A stretch of DNA of 64,000 nucleotides from Sinonovacula constricta (GCA_007844125.1 CM017555.1:29255843-29319842); one strand, 5' to 3'. Positions 26,155 to 37,953 are shown, counted from the first letter of the stretch. Notes: generated from the sequence alone by a model not told the origin. Translations and numbers: made by a program.

Positions 26155-26945
26155 ATTGTCATATGAAATACTATAGAAAATGATAATAATACGTAGTCAT
26201 GTCACATGTTAAATTAATTGCATTGACGATTTGAAGATTGTTGTTACGCTGTAAACATAAGTTACTGATGACTTTGTTCGTAACTGTTAGTATATGCAAG
26301 TTATATGGCTTCGATAAACCAAACATATATTGTTATGAATGAGAAAAGGACTCGGTCTTGCACATTACAATACATGTTTATGAAAAAAGAGATCTGCAGA
26401 ATTTGCCTTTATCCCACCCTTTCCGTAAGTAGCAGTTGATATAATATAACCCGTGTGATAAAAATGAGCTTTATTTACCGATATTCGCGCACCTGCTCTA
26501 AGCCGGACTACTTTTTTTTTTACAACACGATCAGGAATGTTTACGTGAACGAAACTCATTTATCGCGTTATTATGCTTGTGATCACCTCAATCCATGTCC
26601 ATAATATTATGATTTGTTAAATAGAGCAAACGAGGCCATTAAAAAAGGATGAGCGATGTCTCGATCTATTTCCTGCAGGGTTAAAAATTTACGTATCGGA
26701 GTCATAACCGACTGAGCTAACCGGACAGTTCATCGCAATCGTCCCAAATTCTATTTAACAATGATATGGAAAAATTGTAAACAAAAAATGTAAAATACTT
26801 TATTAATCAAAATGTACACATTTACAATTCATAAACTTACAAATCTTAAACAAAATACAGGCACATGATTAAAACTGTTTAGGAAAAGTAAAAAATTAAA
26901 AAAATACAAATTTGTAGTCTGCAACAATAAAAACAACTGTCAAAA
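26155..26945. other. non-coding stretch with tRNA-like fragment
   Basis: No gene supported. On the minus strand at about 26698-26730, GTCCGGTTAGCTCAGTCGGT matches a tRNA A-box region closely, but the expected B box about 35 bases on is degraded (GATCGAGACAT). I read it as a decayed tRNA-derived SINE head or tRNA pseudogene. Confidence 0.35.
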
Positions 26946-27255
26946 ATGTCAGATTATGTGAGTCCCTGTTGTTTTGATGCTATTTGGTGTGAATTAAAAG
27001 AATTTGATGAAGAATCGTGTGAACCAAAGCAGTGTTGTTAAGATGAACTGCGAGGATTTCGAGGCAAAGGAAATTGATCTTGTATCTGTGAAAGTCTCAG
27101 AAAGCAGCAATCAGCTGCCTAATCTAAGGACAAACCCTGATGATCAACTGTCGATACATGATGAACATTCAAATGGTTTAGATAGATCTCAATCTTTAGA
27201 AATACAGCTGACTGCACAGATTTGGACAAATATGCTAATTTATCACAGTTTCTAA
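26946..27255 (+). pseudogene. candidate frameshifted coding fragment, unrecognised
   Basis: A 31-codon frame from ATG 26946 (starting MSDYVSPCCFDAIWCELKEF, ending TAA at 27039-27041) overlaps a second frame (27004-27255) whose product from about 27040 is polar and acidic (for example DFEAKEIDLVSVKVSESS, then DDQLSIHDEHSNGLDRSQSL). This composition is unlike the Phe/Ile/Tyr-rich chance frames around it. The two could be one coding stretch interrupted by a one-base shift near 27035. I recognise no domain and see no clear splice sites. Confidence 0.25.
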
Positions 27256-28025
27256 ACTTAAACCTGGATACCAACACACCACGTCCAATCCCAAAATGTT
27301 TTTAACATGTTTATTGTCTTATTTTTCAATTGTAAGATAGAACTTTTAGCTAAATTCCTTTATGCACGCGCATGAATTTCGTTTATTCCATTGAAATGTC
27401 TTGTAGGGGAGGAGCGGTAGCGGTAAATTAAAATGTTTCCCCTTTTAATCCATTTGGAAAAAAAATGTTGATGGCGGGATAAAAGGAATACTAGGTTAGT
27501 GATGATAAATATAAATGGTATCATGCTCGTCCCGAAAGTTTTCTTAGCCTCGCATGATAGCATTTATCTCTTTCAACACTAACCTGGTGTTCTTTATTTA
27601 GCAGATAATAGTTGGGCTGTAACAAATACACTGCCAAAAAGTTTAGTTTCTGTCAATATGACGATACGTTTACAATCTAAAATATGATATGATATGCCAA
27701 TTCTGAGCATAAATCTCCGGATGTTATTTTCAAGAAAACAGCAACCCATGTCAGTTTGATTAAGTATGACAATCTTACGCCGGCTGCAGATTAACATTTA
27801 CTGATATAAATATAAATGTTTATTATTTACCAGGCAAACGCGTTGGTTTAATTGTAAATTCAATATTTGATTCTGCCTAAAAATGTCAATGCCATGGCAA
27901 GTGTTATAATATGTAGTGTATGAAATGTAATAACTAAACTCTGAAATTCGTATAAAAAGTAAGTCATGTATTATAAAGGCAATAAATACAACAAACACAA
28001 CACACAATACACAAATTATTCAACA
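27256..28025. other. non-coding stretch before the duplicated array
   Basis: No supported gene or repeat. Similarity to the later copies starts at about 28026, so this is the left flank of the array. Confidence 0.5.
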
Positions 28026-28121
28026 GAACATTGTCGTAACATATAATGTTTTGTAGTTGATGTCTTTTTGTATGCGTGTGTTTCGTTGTTGTTGTTGGTT
28101 TTGTTGTTCTTTCTGATTCAG

Positions 28122-28156
28122 GATTCTACTTTTCCGTTTATTCTACAGCCCAATGT
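28122..28156 (+). other. candidate 5' UTR exon
   Basis: A pyrimidine-rich acceptor (TTGTTCTTTCTGATTCAG) and a consensus donor (TGT|GTAAGT) bound a 35-base interval just upstream of the signal-peptide exon candidate. The intron to the next candidate would be only 65 bases, which is short. The same sites are intact in the second block a copy. Confidence 0.25.
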
Positions 28157-28221
28157 GTAAGTAATCTGGATATACATTATCTTATTATGATATTATTACG
28201 ACGTCAACCTGTTTTCTTCAG

Positions 28222-28270
28222 GAGGTGATCATAATGCCGGCGAAAATTCGTCTTTATTTGTTGATTTTGG
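28222..28270 (+). CDS. candidate signal-peptide exon (block a, copy 1)
   Basis: A strong acceptor (CAACCTGTTTTCTTCAG) precedes GAGGTGATCATA and an ATG at 28234. The frame reads MPAKIRLYLLIL and stops in phase 1 at a donor-like G|GTACGT. The peptide has a basic start and a hydrophobic run, like the beginning of a signal peptide; if unspliced it runs to a TAG at 28321 as a 29-residue peptide. The copy at 56660-56708 keeps both splice sites and differs by one conservative residue (I to V). Whether it joins downstream exon candidates is unknown. Whole-region identity is high, so conservation alone does not prove function. Confidence 0.35.
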
Positions 28271-29542
28271 GTACGTGCCTTCAGCTTTATGCAAAGTGTA
28301 AAGCCTGTCGGCGTTTGATTTAGAAACATGACAATGCGACGGATACTTCGTTTGATTGTTAACGGGTCGTCAGTTACAATGTAGTCTACAAAGCAATACC
28401 AATTGCCATTGTGAGAAGCCTGACGTATTTTATTATGTGTTTTGTGTTTATGTGAATTTGCATATATAAATATGAAAAATTGCTTACAATTTTCTTTATC
28501 CCGACTGTCTATATACTTGTGTATTTAGTTATTTATTACTTAATTAGTCAAGCCTTTATGTGAATTAAAGCCCCAAATACCGATTTTTTCTTATACCAAC
28601 ATACATGTAGTTTATTGGTGGTAGTTTATGGTGTCTTATTTTTCTGGGATGTACAAAATGTACATAGATTCAAACGCAACCTTGCTCTTTAATGATGTAC
28701 TTATTTATAAACACCCCATTATTTTCAAAAAAAAATATGTTTAGATCAGATTTTATATATTGATTTGAACAATAGCATTGTAATCTCTATAAAAAGTATT
28801 GCCATTCATACACACACTAATTCATACTTACAACTTATTATCGTTGTGAGAATTATATAGAATAGTATTGAGGCAAATAGATATTGTGAACAGACAAATT
28901 CGACTGAGGTTAAAATCACTTGATGGCTGCCACTATGATTGTGATCGTTTAGCAACAAATGACTATGTTTCATTCAACTACACGCAGCTAACTAAAACAT
29001 GTGCACTTGATAAACTTGTTTGACGTTTTCTACTTTAGAAATCATTTTGTTATAAAGTTTGAACAAAAAAAAAGTTACTGTTAAAATGAAACACTATATC
29101 GAATAACACGTTAAATCATTAACGAAAAAGAAATGTTATATTAAGGCAAGTTGGTCTAGAAGCTTAAATTTAAATGCTGGCATTAAATTTATACCTATAT
29201 TTGCGCGCAGCAGACAACCAATGTACAATTGTATGAAATATAAGTAAGCACAATGTTATTTTTAATACTCCACAATGTAAGCCTTTCCCGGAAAAAAACA
29301 ACAAGGAAAGCTTATTTTATGCGAGTATCTATGAATTATCAACGAATTTAACATATCTTTACTGAATCTTGCACACACGGGAGTTCTGTATACCGTATGG
29401 TAAACGCGAATGATAGATATTAAACAGGCTACGTCTGCTTAAATGTCCCCAGTGCATGTATGATCGACTTTGCTTTTTACTTATGTCAGAAGAAAAAAAT
29501 GTAGCATATGTTATTGTAAACATAATCATAAACTGAAAAGAA

Positions 29543-29562
29543 TATATATATATATATATATT
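29543..29562. repeat. short (TA)n tract, unexpanded allele
   Basis: About ten TA units in block a of copy 1; the corresponding site in copy 4 (58021-58103) has about forty. Confidence 0.9.
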
Positions 29563-29590
29563 ATACGCAAAAGTGTTTGCGGAATAACGC

Positions 29591-29828
29591 TGTTTTGTTT
29601 TGTTTGTTTTTTAAATGGTCTGCAGAGACATATAATGATCATTATGACAACGTCCAGCTTTATGGTGGAGGAAGACCCCAGATCCCAGTCTGGGTAGAAC
29701 CACCACAAGTCAGCTGGAAGACCTTCCCCCATTAAGTCAATCGCCAAGTACGGGACTCGTACCCATGCGGTGAGAGGCTTAGTAGTAGGAGGAGTTACAA
29801 ATCTGCGACTCTACCACTACGCCTCGAA
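29591..29828 (-). mobile_element. tRNA-derived SINE (block a, copy 1)
   Basis: On the minus strand the head reads GAGGCGTAGTGGTAGAGTCG (A-box region) and GGGTACGAGTCCC (B box with one change). It is followed by the body (GGGGGAAGGTCTTCCAGCTG, then GGTTCTACCCAG, then CTTCCTCCACCATAAAGCTG) and a tail of AAACAAACAAAACAAAAC. Same family as 24247-24483. It is present at the same place in copy 4, so insertion predates that duplication. Confidence 0.8.
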
Positions 29829-31735
29829 ATAACTTGTCTTCATGTGAGAATCAGTAAATAATACATTTGAACTTCGTTATCTCAAAGTCGCTGGGACAGT
29901 GCAAAATAATTTGATTTAAAAGAACTTTGAGATGTCAGATTTTATGTTAGTATGTGTATGATAAGTGAATTTTAAAGATTGCTAACTAATGTTTTTGTAT
30001 ATACCTTATAGGTCTAATTGTATGCGTTTAATTGTATGCATTTTAGTTAATCATTTATATTTAAATATAAATAAAAAATGTATTAATTTTATCTCTTTAT
30101 TACACAGAAACTAGTAACATTTGTCCTACAACGTTCTTTTCACTGCTTGACCCTTGACTGATCCAGATATCCTCTAGAATTAAGATGGGTCCTTCTTTGG
30201 ATTGCTCAGCTAGAGTATCGGGAGCTTTGTGAGACGTCATTTTGACATAAAGCAATGGCATTTCGCGTTTAATATATATACCGTACAACCGATATTATTC
30301 ACACAATCACGCTACCCTAAAACAATATGGTGGCATCTTTAATTGCCCTTACCCAAGCTTAAGACTAATTACTTATCACATTCCATACATCAAACTGCCT
30401 TAATTGGCACCAATTCATATCATATCATGGTTACCCCCCTCACGGGCTTGTGCATGTGGGAAGCTAATGTTAATTGACCTATGACGTCACGTTCACACTT
30501 TGTCAAGCTGTCGCATGAATCTTCGAGTCAAGCTAGTCGGATTAATAAAAAAAACACGATCAGGGCCCAGCAATCACTTTGAGTTAAAGGGGAATACAGC
30601 TCAAGCAATCTTGTCTTATGCGAGTTTTTATATGATCAAAGAAGGAGACAAAATGGGACTTGCACAATGGCCAAGCAGAATTTTATCTCAAGCGTGTTTG
30701 TCATAACGAAGTTCAACTGTAAGGTGTAATTGTGTATTGTTATTAGTTGATAAAGATTGAATATACTTGCGAATAAGGTTTTAATCTGACTTATTTAGCA
30801 ATACATTTGCTTAGATGCAGCATATTTTAAGCTGCCTAAAGTAGACGCGTAAAAAAATACTTGTCAACTTATAAATGCAATGCACTCGATCAAAGAAACC
30901 GCCAAGGTTATCAGTCTTGAAAGAACGCGACATTGAAATTTCGATTATCGTTAAACAATTATAGTCAAACCATACAACTGTACTGATTGCATTAGACAGC
31001 ACATACATGTCAGCACTTAAACTTGCGCTTTCATCGTTTTAAGGGCTGAAACACTAAAACTGAGCGTGTCTAGCATTAATGCGTACCACACAAACTACAC
31101 GTAGAACATAAACAACATGTAAATTTCCGACCGCAATCCAAATTGAAAGCGATTCATTAATAATGACATAATTAAAATAATTAATTTGCGGTAATATGTG
31201 TATAGTTAGGAAGAAATATAAATATAGTTAATTTTTGCATTGACATATATGTACATCTGACATGTTTTCTATATTCCTTAACTACAAGGATGGTCATTGT
31301 GTCAGGCATTTTGTTTAGCAACCACTGAACATTCCAATTAACATCTGGTGGTGTAAGTAAGACATGTCTTGGGTTTCCAATTGGAACCTCATGGCAAGCA
31401 GATTAATTAAACATTAATGTTAATGGTAAGGTACATTCTCTACATGTAGCCATTTTAAATAGTTACGGCCAATACATATAGACATATACAAAAATATTGA
31501 ACCTGGTACAGACATTTTTGTCTTGTATAAAATGTACAGGAACGGTGGAGACAGAGACAGTTGTAAATAATTTAGGTTGAATTAATTACACAGCATTTAC
31601 TTAATGTTGTCAAAAACGAGCCAACGCGAAACATATTTGAAAAGTTTTGAGTCTTTAAATTACGCACACTTTTCGAAATTGTTTATATATCTACATCCTC
31701 GTTTTGTTCACTATCATCCATTTCTTTTCCGGAGT

Positions 31736-31873
31736 CTACATTAATCCTAACTTATAATTTCTGAGCTTGAAAACGTCATTGTCAATGCTGAAGTCAATAG
31801 AAGAAGATATAAGTGTCTCTGTCTCTGTATTGTGGCTGAAGTAAATATTGTCTAAATTAACACAATCTCGCAT
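31736..31873 (-). CDS. small frame kept open in block b copies
   Basis: A 45-codon minus-strand frame (start MRDCVNLDNIYF, end KLRNYKLGLM). In copies 3 and 4 the same frame stays open across a 6-base, in-frame difference (one TE pair missing), although the start codon is lost and several substitutions are non-synonymous. Just upstream on the same strand, a second frame (around 31915-31997) reads SGVIDTKPTSLDIFDPRQ. Together they could be remains of a coding region. Not recognised. Confidence 0.2.
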   Translation of the reverse strand: MRDCVNLDNIYFSHNTETETLISSSIDFSIDNDVFKLRNYKLGLM

Positions 31874-32171
31874 AGATTAATCCTGAAGAAACTGAAGTGT
31901 TTAGTTGCTATAGTAAATATACTGGCTGTAAATATAATTTGTCTGGGATCAAAGATGTCTAGACTTGTCGGTTTTGTGTCAATAACACCAGACTGTGGAT
32001 GATCCATTCACTGGTCTTGATAGTTTCGTTTGCCTCTGAAAATATGTCCATCTATAAGAAAAAATTGTTCAAAACGTATTTTTAAGATAGGAAGCTTTTA
32101 TCTCTGAATCTATTGGTTAAACTTAAAATACGTAAGTAGAAATATAGAAAAGTTAGCTTAAAATGAAATTA

Positions 32172-32510
32172 AATAGGTAAATAAGAAAAGATCCTATCAA
32201 AATTTCTACCGATATTTAAATTTTATCTACCAGTAGACAAAGGCAAATAAGGTAAATGTAAATGTAACGAAAAACAGAGACGAGACATAACACACATAAA
32301 GAAAACCTATCAGTTACCGCCTTGGAACGGTCAATCGGCAAAAGGGCTGACTGGGATGCTTAAACCTGGCTTGTGGAGCGCTCCAACCTCGCACTTCCTG
32401 AAGGTTTTTCTATCAAACAAACTGTGTAAATAACAATATACCGTCAAAGAGAAACAACTAACGGTAAGCACCTGCATCGGAGGTTAAAACAGATACATTG
32501 AACTTATATA
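32172..32510 (-). mobile_element. GTCGG-core dispersed repeat, subfamily 1 copy in block b
   Basis: On the minus strand: CTTCAGGAAGTGCGAGGTTG, GAGCGCTCCAC, the core (CAGTCAG, spacer, CCGATTGACCGTTCCAAGGC), then the subfamily 1 body. It matches 18388-18735 along its whole length including the sequence upstream of the head. Copies 3 and 4 carry the same insertion with the core and half the body deleted. Confidence 0.7.
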
Positions 32511-33009
32511 AATATGTTAACATATTAAACAGTTTAAAAATGTATAACGTTAGCATAATAAATCGTTAAAAATCATAAATTATTAAGAATACCAATCTCG
32601 TTCAGGAAGCAAACAAGTTTAGTACACTGTCTTAAATAGTTCGTACATGTTATTGTCATTAATATATTTTTCCTTGCAACGAACCACCGACAGTTATCCA
32701 TATTTTATTACATTGTATGAACACCGACAATATTCGATGTAAGTATATTGTATTGTAATAGCTAATTGTGACAATACAGGGATATAAACGAAATGTACAC
32801 ATCAACCATGGACAAGTTACATTTAATCGAGATTAATCCCTATGTACATTGGCTGTGTTATGATTAGAAGGAAAAAACTTGTAATCGGGTTCTTGCATGT
32901 TTTGATTTAAACACGTGGACTATTGGCATTGTAACAGAACAAGAAAGTACATTGGAAGTGAAGCGTATTAAATATTTATATATCTCAAAATGTGTATGAC
33001 ATTGGAGAT

Positions 33010-33458
33010 ATTAGACAAAGTACGTACACATATATCCAACGTTCACGCAGCTATAGTCCCCCAACTTTTACCTGCTGATGCTCTGTCTGGATGAGACACT
33101 GTTGGTTAAATTAATGGTATTGGAAAAGCATAAGTTATTAAACAGCTAGAAGGAAGATTCACCCTTGACAGTATTGGAAGCATAGGTGCAGACATGAAAG
33201 GTGTGTTGTTGGAGGTCACTTGTTATATTGCTGTCTGTTATGATAAGAGAGATGACAACAAGTTAAATGTGAGATATGATGTTTGGCTGACAGATTGGGA
33301 AGGAGTTCACCTAAATGAAAATGCAAGCCCTTCAAACTTTGCCACCAACAACTGAATCAGGTGCAACTTCTCGGTCTGGCTGCTGCTTAGCACACATTTC
33401 ATGAACAATATTTTGCTCATGCAAACAATCAAAGGACTGTCAAAATAAATGGACATGA
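33010..33458 (+). pseudogene. ALSG(C)DTVG / Cys-rich family pseudogene (block b, copy 1)
   Basis: Conceptual translation gives ISNVHAAIVPQLLPADALSG, a TGA where the family has Cys, then DTVG, later QLEGRFTLDSIGSIGADMKG, NENASPSN and LPPTTES, and finally GCCLAHIS*TIFCSCKQSKD up to a stop at 33456. I recognise this pattern from a large, repetitive family of uncharacterised invertebrate proteins ending in a cysteine-rich domain; I cannot name it. This copy keeps a ~90-base stretch absent from copies 3 and 4 but has lost ~213 bases before the Cys-rich tail (short ATCA homology at the junction). Two nonsense codons are visible in the aligned frame. Confidence 0.6.
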
Positions 33459-33849
33459 TAAAGAACCAATTTATGCAAAAAGCATAATGTGCTTACCACT
33501 CTGGGGTCTACTTAGCCGGCATACCGACGAGTATTCATGTACTCGTATACACGTGCAAGTAAAAATTCGTTTTATCACACATATCCTGAGGACATTGCTA
33601 TTCTAAATAAAATGTGAGTTAACTCAGACGCACAAAAAGGTAGTAAAACATTATTGTGAGACATCGTGTTTGAAGTCTAATTCACCACACGGCGGTGTCA
33701 TTAAGTGTACAAGTCAATTCGCTTTATGGCTAACAAGTCTGAAGATAAAATGAAGAGACATTATTATGGTTGCATTATGGTATTATTTCCCTTCCATTAT
33801 ATCGACGTGATTCAAGCACTTCTGCAGATAGTGGCCACAAGCAAGCGAA

Positions 33850-34015
33850 CAAGGCGGTAACTGGAGGGTTTGTTTTTTTATGATTAATGTTCTGTCTATT
33901 TTGTTTTTTCTTGTTTTTGTTGTTGTTGTTGTTGTTTAACGTTAACATAAATCAGGCCTTACCGTTCGATTATTCATTTGACCTTGTCATATTTGTCATA
34001 TTGTTTATTTATTCA
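33850..34015 (+). repeat. TTG-rich segment with partial GTCGG-core similarity (block c)
   Basis: AACAAGGCGGTAACTGGAGG matches the end of the GTCGG-core, followed by T-rich DNA and a (TTG)n run that differs in length among the four block c copies (compare about 44896-44940, 54315-54346, 62447-62502). The repeat identity of the core match is uncertain; the TTG length variation is plain. Confidence 0.4.
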
Positions 34016-34774
34016 TGGCTGGGGCGGGATGTAAGCAGTTGCTATGTTTGGATACTAGACAAAGACATAGTATAACCGGTTCACATGAACTAAATCGGCT
34101 AAGACTACGTTTGTCGGTTCATGTAGCTTTTTTTCTAATATTCAAGAAATGTAATTTTGTGAAGCAGGTGATATACTTATGTTATGCTAATAAAATATAT
34201 TTAAAAGATAAAATATTAAATACCAAACATTTTATTTTTTGCGTTTATGCATATATCTAAACGACACTGTGGCCGCTCTTGTATGTATACATGTATTGCA
34301 TACCTTCATATATTGAAAGCTGAAGTTCCGGAATGTATACACATAGTTTACTGTTGATTCTGAAATAGGAACTTTTTTCTGGATTGGAATATTAATTATA
34401 ACATTAAACACAACCTTACACGTTGTATATGTCTTATTCATTTTACTGTATCCTTCTATTTAACATATATACTTCTTTGAACAAAGGAGTTGTATAATTA
34501 ATGAAAATAAAAATGTGTACACAGCTTGAAGTTTATCTACAAATACTAGAAATTATATTAACCAATGTTATTATATACAGACTTGCTTGATGGATGTAAC
34601 AAGCACCAGATGGCTGCTGCGGAAACCACAATAATGGCGTGCCTTTGGTTAACAAAACAACATTATCCTTTAGTTAAGCTGCATTAAGCTTAATAATACG
34701 TTCGTGTATCATAACACTTTGTGACAGGGAAGCAATTTGGCAACTTTGTTTGTATGGCTGCTCTACAATTACAG

Positions 34775-34917
34775 TTAAAAGGATGCATTATTACGAGGAA
34801 CGCGTGTAAAACTTTACCAAAGACAAATATGAGGAAATAATACGATATGTGTCTGATTTGTCTGAAAACAAGACTATAACTAGGTTTATGCGTAATTACG
34901 AAGCTAAAGACAGCTGA
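34775..34917 (+). pseudogene. candidate exon, charged 44-codon frame (block c, copy 1)
   Basis: After an acceptor-like CTACAATTACAG, the frame reads KRMHYYEERV and, beyond an in-frame TAA at 34807, NFTKDKYEEIIRYVSDLSEN then KTITRFMRNYEAKDS and TGA at 34915. The frame is open about 39 codons upstream of the Met too. The charged, helical character suggests a real former exon. The same nonsense change occurs in copy 2 but not in copies 3 and 4. The hydrophobic 88-codon frame on the opposite strand is probably its shadow. Not recognised. Confidence 0.35.
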
Positions 34918-35254
34918 TTTACAACAGAGCCTTGTCTGAAATATAATTAAGCTCAAGGTTTATGGTCAGGTCGTATGTAGCTTGTATCTAAGTATTGACT
35001 GTAGTGACAATATGGAAGATATTTTGAGCGATGACCTTATACATGTATGTACCTTATATAATAAAAACTGATCTATTTGTAAATTGTTTTACTTCAATCG
35101 AGAATTGTTGTCAATTCGTTTCCATTTAATCAAATGTGTGTGTACGTACATTGTAGATTTATTTCATTAATACATACCAATCAAAGTACTTCTCCAATTA
35201 ATTTTAAAAAGGAATTAATGCCGATCATCATTGATCATCATATGGCAATTCCGA

Positions 35255-35460
35255 AACTGCGAGCCTGGAGGCTTTTCAAACCAGTCGGGTTTTTTGCGAA
35301 CTGACCGTTGCAAGGCTGTTAATTGTTTCTGTTTGTGTATAATATCAAGTCTCATGTTCTGTTAATGTTACGATTACTATGTATGCCATTGTCAGATTTA
35401 AGTATCTGTAGTAATTCCTATAGAATCTTTTCTTGTTTTCCTATGCAATGATATACGAAT
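35255..35460 (+). mobile_element. GTCGG-core dispersed repeat copy (block c/d boundary)
   Basis: CAATTCCGAAACTGCGAGCC, TTTTCAAACCAGTCGGG, GCGAACTGACCGTTGCAAGG and a body with GTATAATATCAAGTCTCATG. It preserves the order of head, core and body but with a changed stem. In copy 3 the jump from block c to block a (56457) falls inside this repeat. Confidence 0.55.
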
Positions 35461-35559
35461 ATTAATTGCATATAATAGGTTAATGTATTTCACTTATTAT
35501 AATTGTTTCACTAATTATAATAACGATTAAACCATTATTAAACTTGTATTTTAACTTTG

Positions 35560-35810
35560 TAATTCCGTTTATTTGTTTTTGTGTGTGTTTTGATTGATGT
35601 TGTTTTTATGTGTTTTGTTTGTTGTTGTATTTGTTGTTGTTTTGTTTTGTATTGTTTGTTCTTGTTCTTTTTCTATTTTTGTCCGTTGCTTTTGTTTGTT
35701 TGATTTTTGATTTGTTGTTTTTTTTCTTCGTTTTCTTTTTTGTTTTGTTGTTGTTGTTGTTTTCGTTTTGATTGTTTGTTTAGTTGTCTGTTTGTTTTTT
35801 TTCCAATGAG
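35560..35810 (+). repeat. T/G-rich low-complexity tract
   Basis: About 250 bases of TTTG/TTG-rich DNA; the copy 2 equivalent is much shorter (about 47205-47320). No gene. Confidence 0.85.
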
Positions 35811-37695
35811 TAAGTCCTTTAACTGATATTAACTGCTAATGCTAATGAGTATTCGGTAAGATGTTATATTAACATATTTTCCCCATAATTTTCAGTTATA
35901 CATTTTGTGTTTGCTATTTTCCCCACATATATTGACGTGTATTCATTACTTAAGTAGACCTTACGTTGACGTGACGTCCTTACCCACCACGACGTCGCCT
36001 GGCGTATCGGCATTTCCCGTACTGATATCTGAAAGTCACAGACATTTTTTAATCGCATCTGATTTATTGTTGAGTAGAATCCAATATTCGTGTTCATTAA
36101 ACGCTGAAAACATTACCCAGGCTTGATGAAATTGTATCGTTTCATCCACCTCTTTAAATAACAATTAGCAGTCAATGAATGCTCGGGTCAGGTTCTCTTT
36201 ATGTAATAACAGCAAATACGAATCAACAAAATATAACCTATATAGATGCATTATAAAGATATCTCCATCCTTGCTTTGATTTTCACTGTGCACAAATTAT
36301 ATCGCTAGATAAAACCATTCCTTCCTATTAACCACTATACATATTGTTAATAAGTCATTTATCCGGAAAATCAATATACAAGAAAATGACCAAATAAAGT
36401 ATTCAGAAATGGAATTGTTTTCACGTTGAGTGCGATGATTTACAAATAACATATCTTTATTGAATCTTGCCCAAGGTCACTTGATGTCGTCAACTCTTTC
36501 ATGAATATTCAGTAGTAAGGATAGAATTTAACGGTCACTTTCTGTAAGTCAACATATAGTCCATACATTTAATGTTATAGTTTTGTTTGTTTTTGATTCT
36601 TTTATCATATTGTTTTCACCATTTCATTGAAAGCAATCGCAGCATATGACACCTTCTTTGGGAAAAAAAAAAGTAAAATGCACCAAACGCGATTTCCCAA
36701 TAAATAAGATCTTATTCTAATTTTGGCAAACACATTGCCGTTACCTTGTCGTGACTGGACATAGTTTTGTAAGATAAAACATCTCTTACACCGTCAGGCT
36801 CATACATAAAATGTGGGGTTGCCGACAAACTTGTCTGATACCTCCCTTGGTAGATTTATACCGTGCAGTCGCAAAAGACAATCTGCACGTAGCGCACAAA
36901 GTGCACAAGCGTAACCCAATGAAATCACAATTAGTAAAGATACACATATAATGTTACCATGGAAACACCATCTCTACCAATTCACCATTCAGTACACATA
37001 TAGTGTGTTTAACTCGATATGCTCAAAAGCCGGATAGAAAGATGTGCACATTAAACTTTATATTCAAGACGGGGACAGTGTAATACTTTGATAATCGGTC
37101 GATATTTATCGTTTAGAGGAAGAAAAAAAATGTGATGGTCAAGAAGAGTGCCTTTAGACACGTGGTTAATATCACTTGTTGGGATGTCGCGTTGTAGAGT
37201 AATGTCTTTATATATATCTATGTTATAAAACTGTAAAGTGGTGTGGGGAGTGGTGTTTACAAACATTGTACATACGTCACAGTTCACTAATAAAAACACG
37301 ACATGGGCATGAATTGCGTATACCGTTTCATGTCCTCGCCAATACAGATAGTAACCATTTAGAATGGTTATTATTGTGTGTCGTATAAGGATCCTTATAT
37401 TGAGTAGGACTGGCGGTAACATGGCACACGCGTGTACTTCAACTTGTCTCCTGCATATTGGCCCCATTCATGTTAAATATGCCATTGTTCCTGTATTTGT
37501 TATTTAATCTCTCGCATTTTCTCCTGGTATGAATAGCATATTGTATGTGGAAATTCGAGGATGAATTTCAAGTTGTATTGGTATTTCCACTTCTCGTATT
37601 TATCTGTGGTAGTTCTTAGAGGCGATGCTGATCTTTGTTAATTACGGCGTTGACGCTTTCATTTTTCCTAATACATATGAATTTGAAGCCATTTA

Positions 37696-37953
37696 GGCCC
37701 GTATTCACCAACCATTCTTAAGCCTAATTTATGACTTAAGCACAAGTCGCAACTGTCAAACCAAAAAGATAAGCTTATTTACGTATTTCAGTGTGATTAT
37801 AAGCTCAAAGTTGTAAAGTTCAAGTGTCATGCAAAAAAGACATGTAGCTAAATACTGTGGTTTGTAATATGATATATTGTGATTGATGATATTGTGGATT
37901 GAAGTCCATGACTTGAGCAATTCTTACTTAAGAATAGTTAGTGAATACTGGCC
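37696..37953. mobile_element. PIF/Harbinger-like MITE (block d, copy 1)
   Basis: Terminal inverted repeats of about 27 bases (left end GGCCCGTATTCACCAACCAT; right end, reverse complemented, GGCCAGTATTCACTAACTAT) match at about 23 of 27 positions. They bound a 258-bp element flanked by TTA on both sides (37693-37695 and 37954-37956). A TTA/TWA target duplication and short non-coding interior fit PIF/Harbinger non-autonomous elements. The copy 2 equivalent (about 49061-49308) has lost the first few bases of the left end. Confidence 0.8.

Noticed and set aside
30100..30288. Conserved 62-67-codon minus-strand frame in block a (also 58559-58762), sharing MTSHKAPDTLAEQ
   Set aside because: Between the two copies I count about three silent changes against at least six amino-acid-changing ones plus a local block change, so there is no sign of purifying selection. 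The similarity is that of the surrounding duplicate.
37051..37467. 138-codon minus-strand frame, the longest frame not made of repeats, as a gene
   Set aside because: The copy 2 equivalent (about 48545-48890) has a 2-base deletion in the TATATA stretch, an in-frame TAA in the middle and a missing 3' part, with no sign of codon-biased conservation. No domain is visible. A frame this long is only mildly unexpected in 64 kb at this composition.
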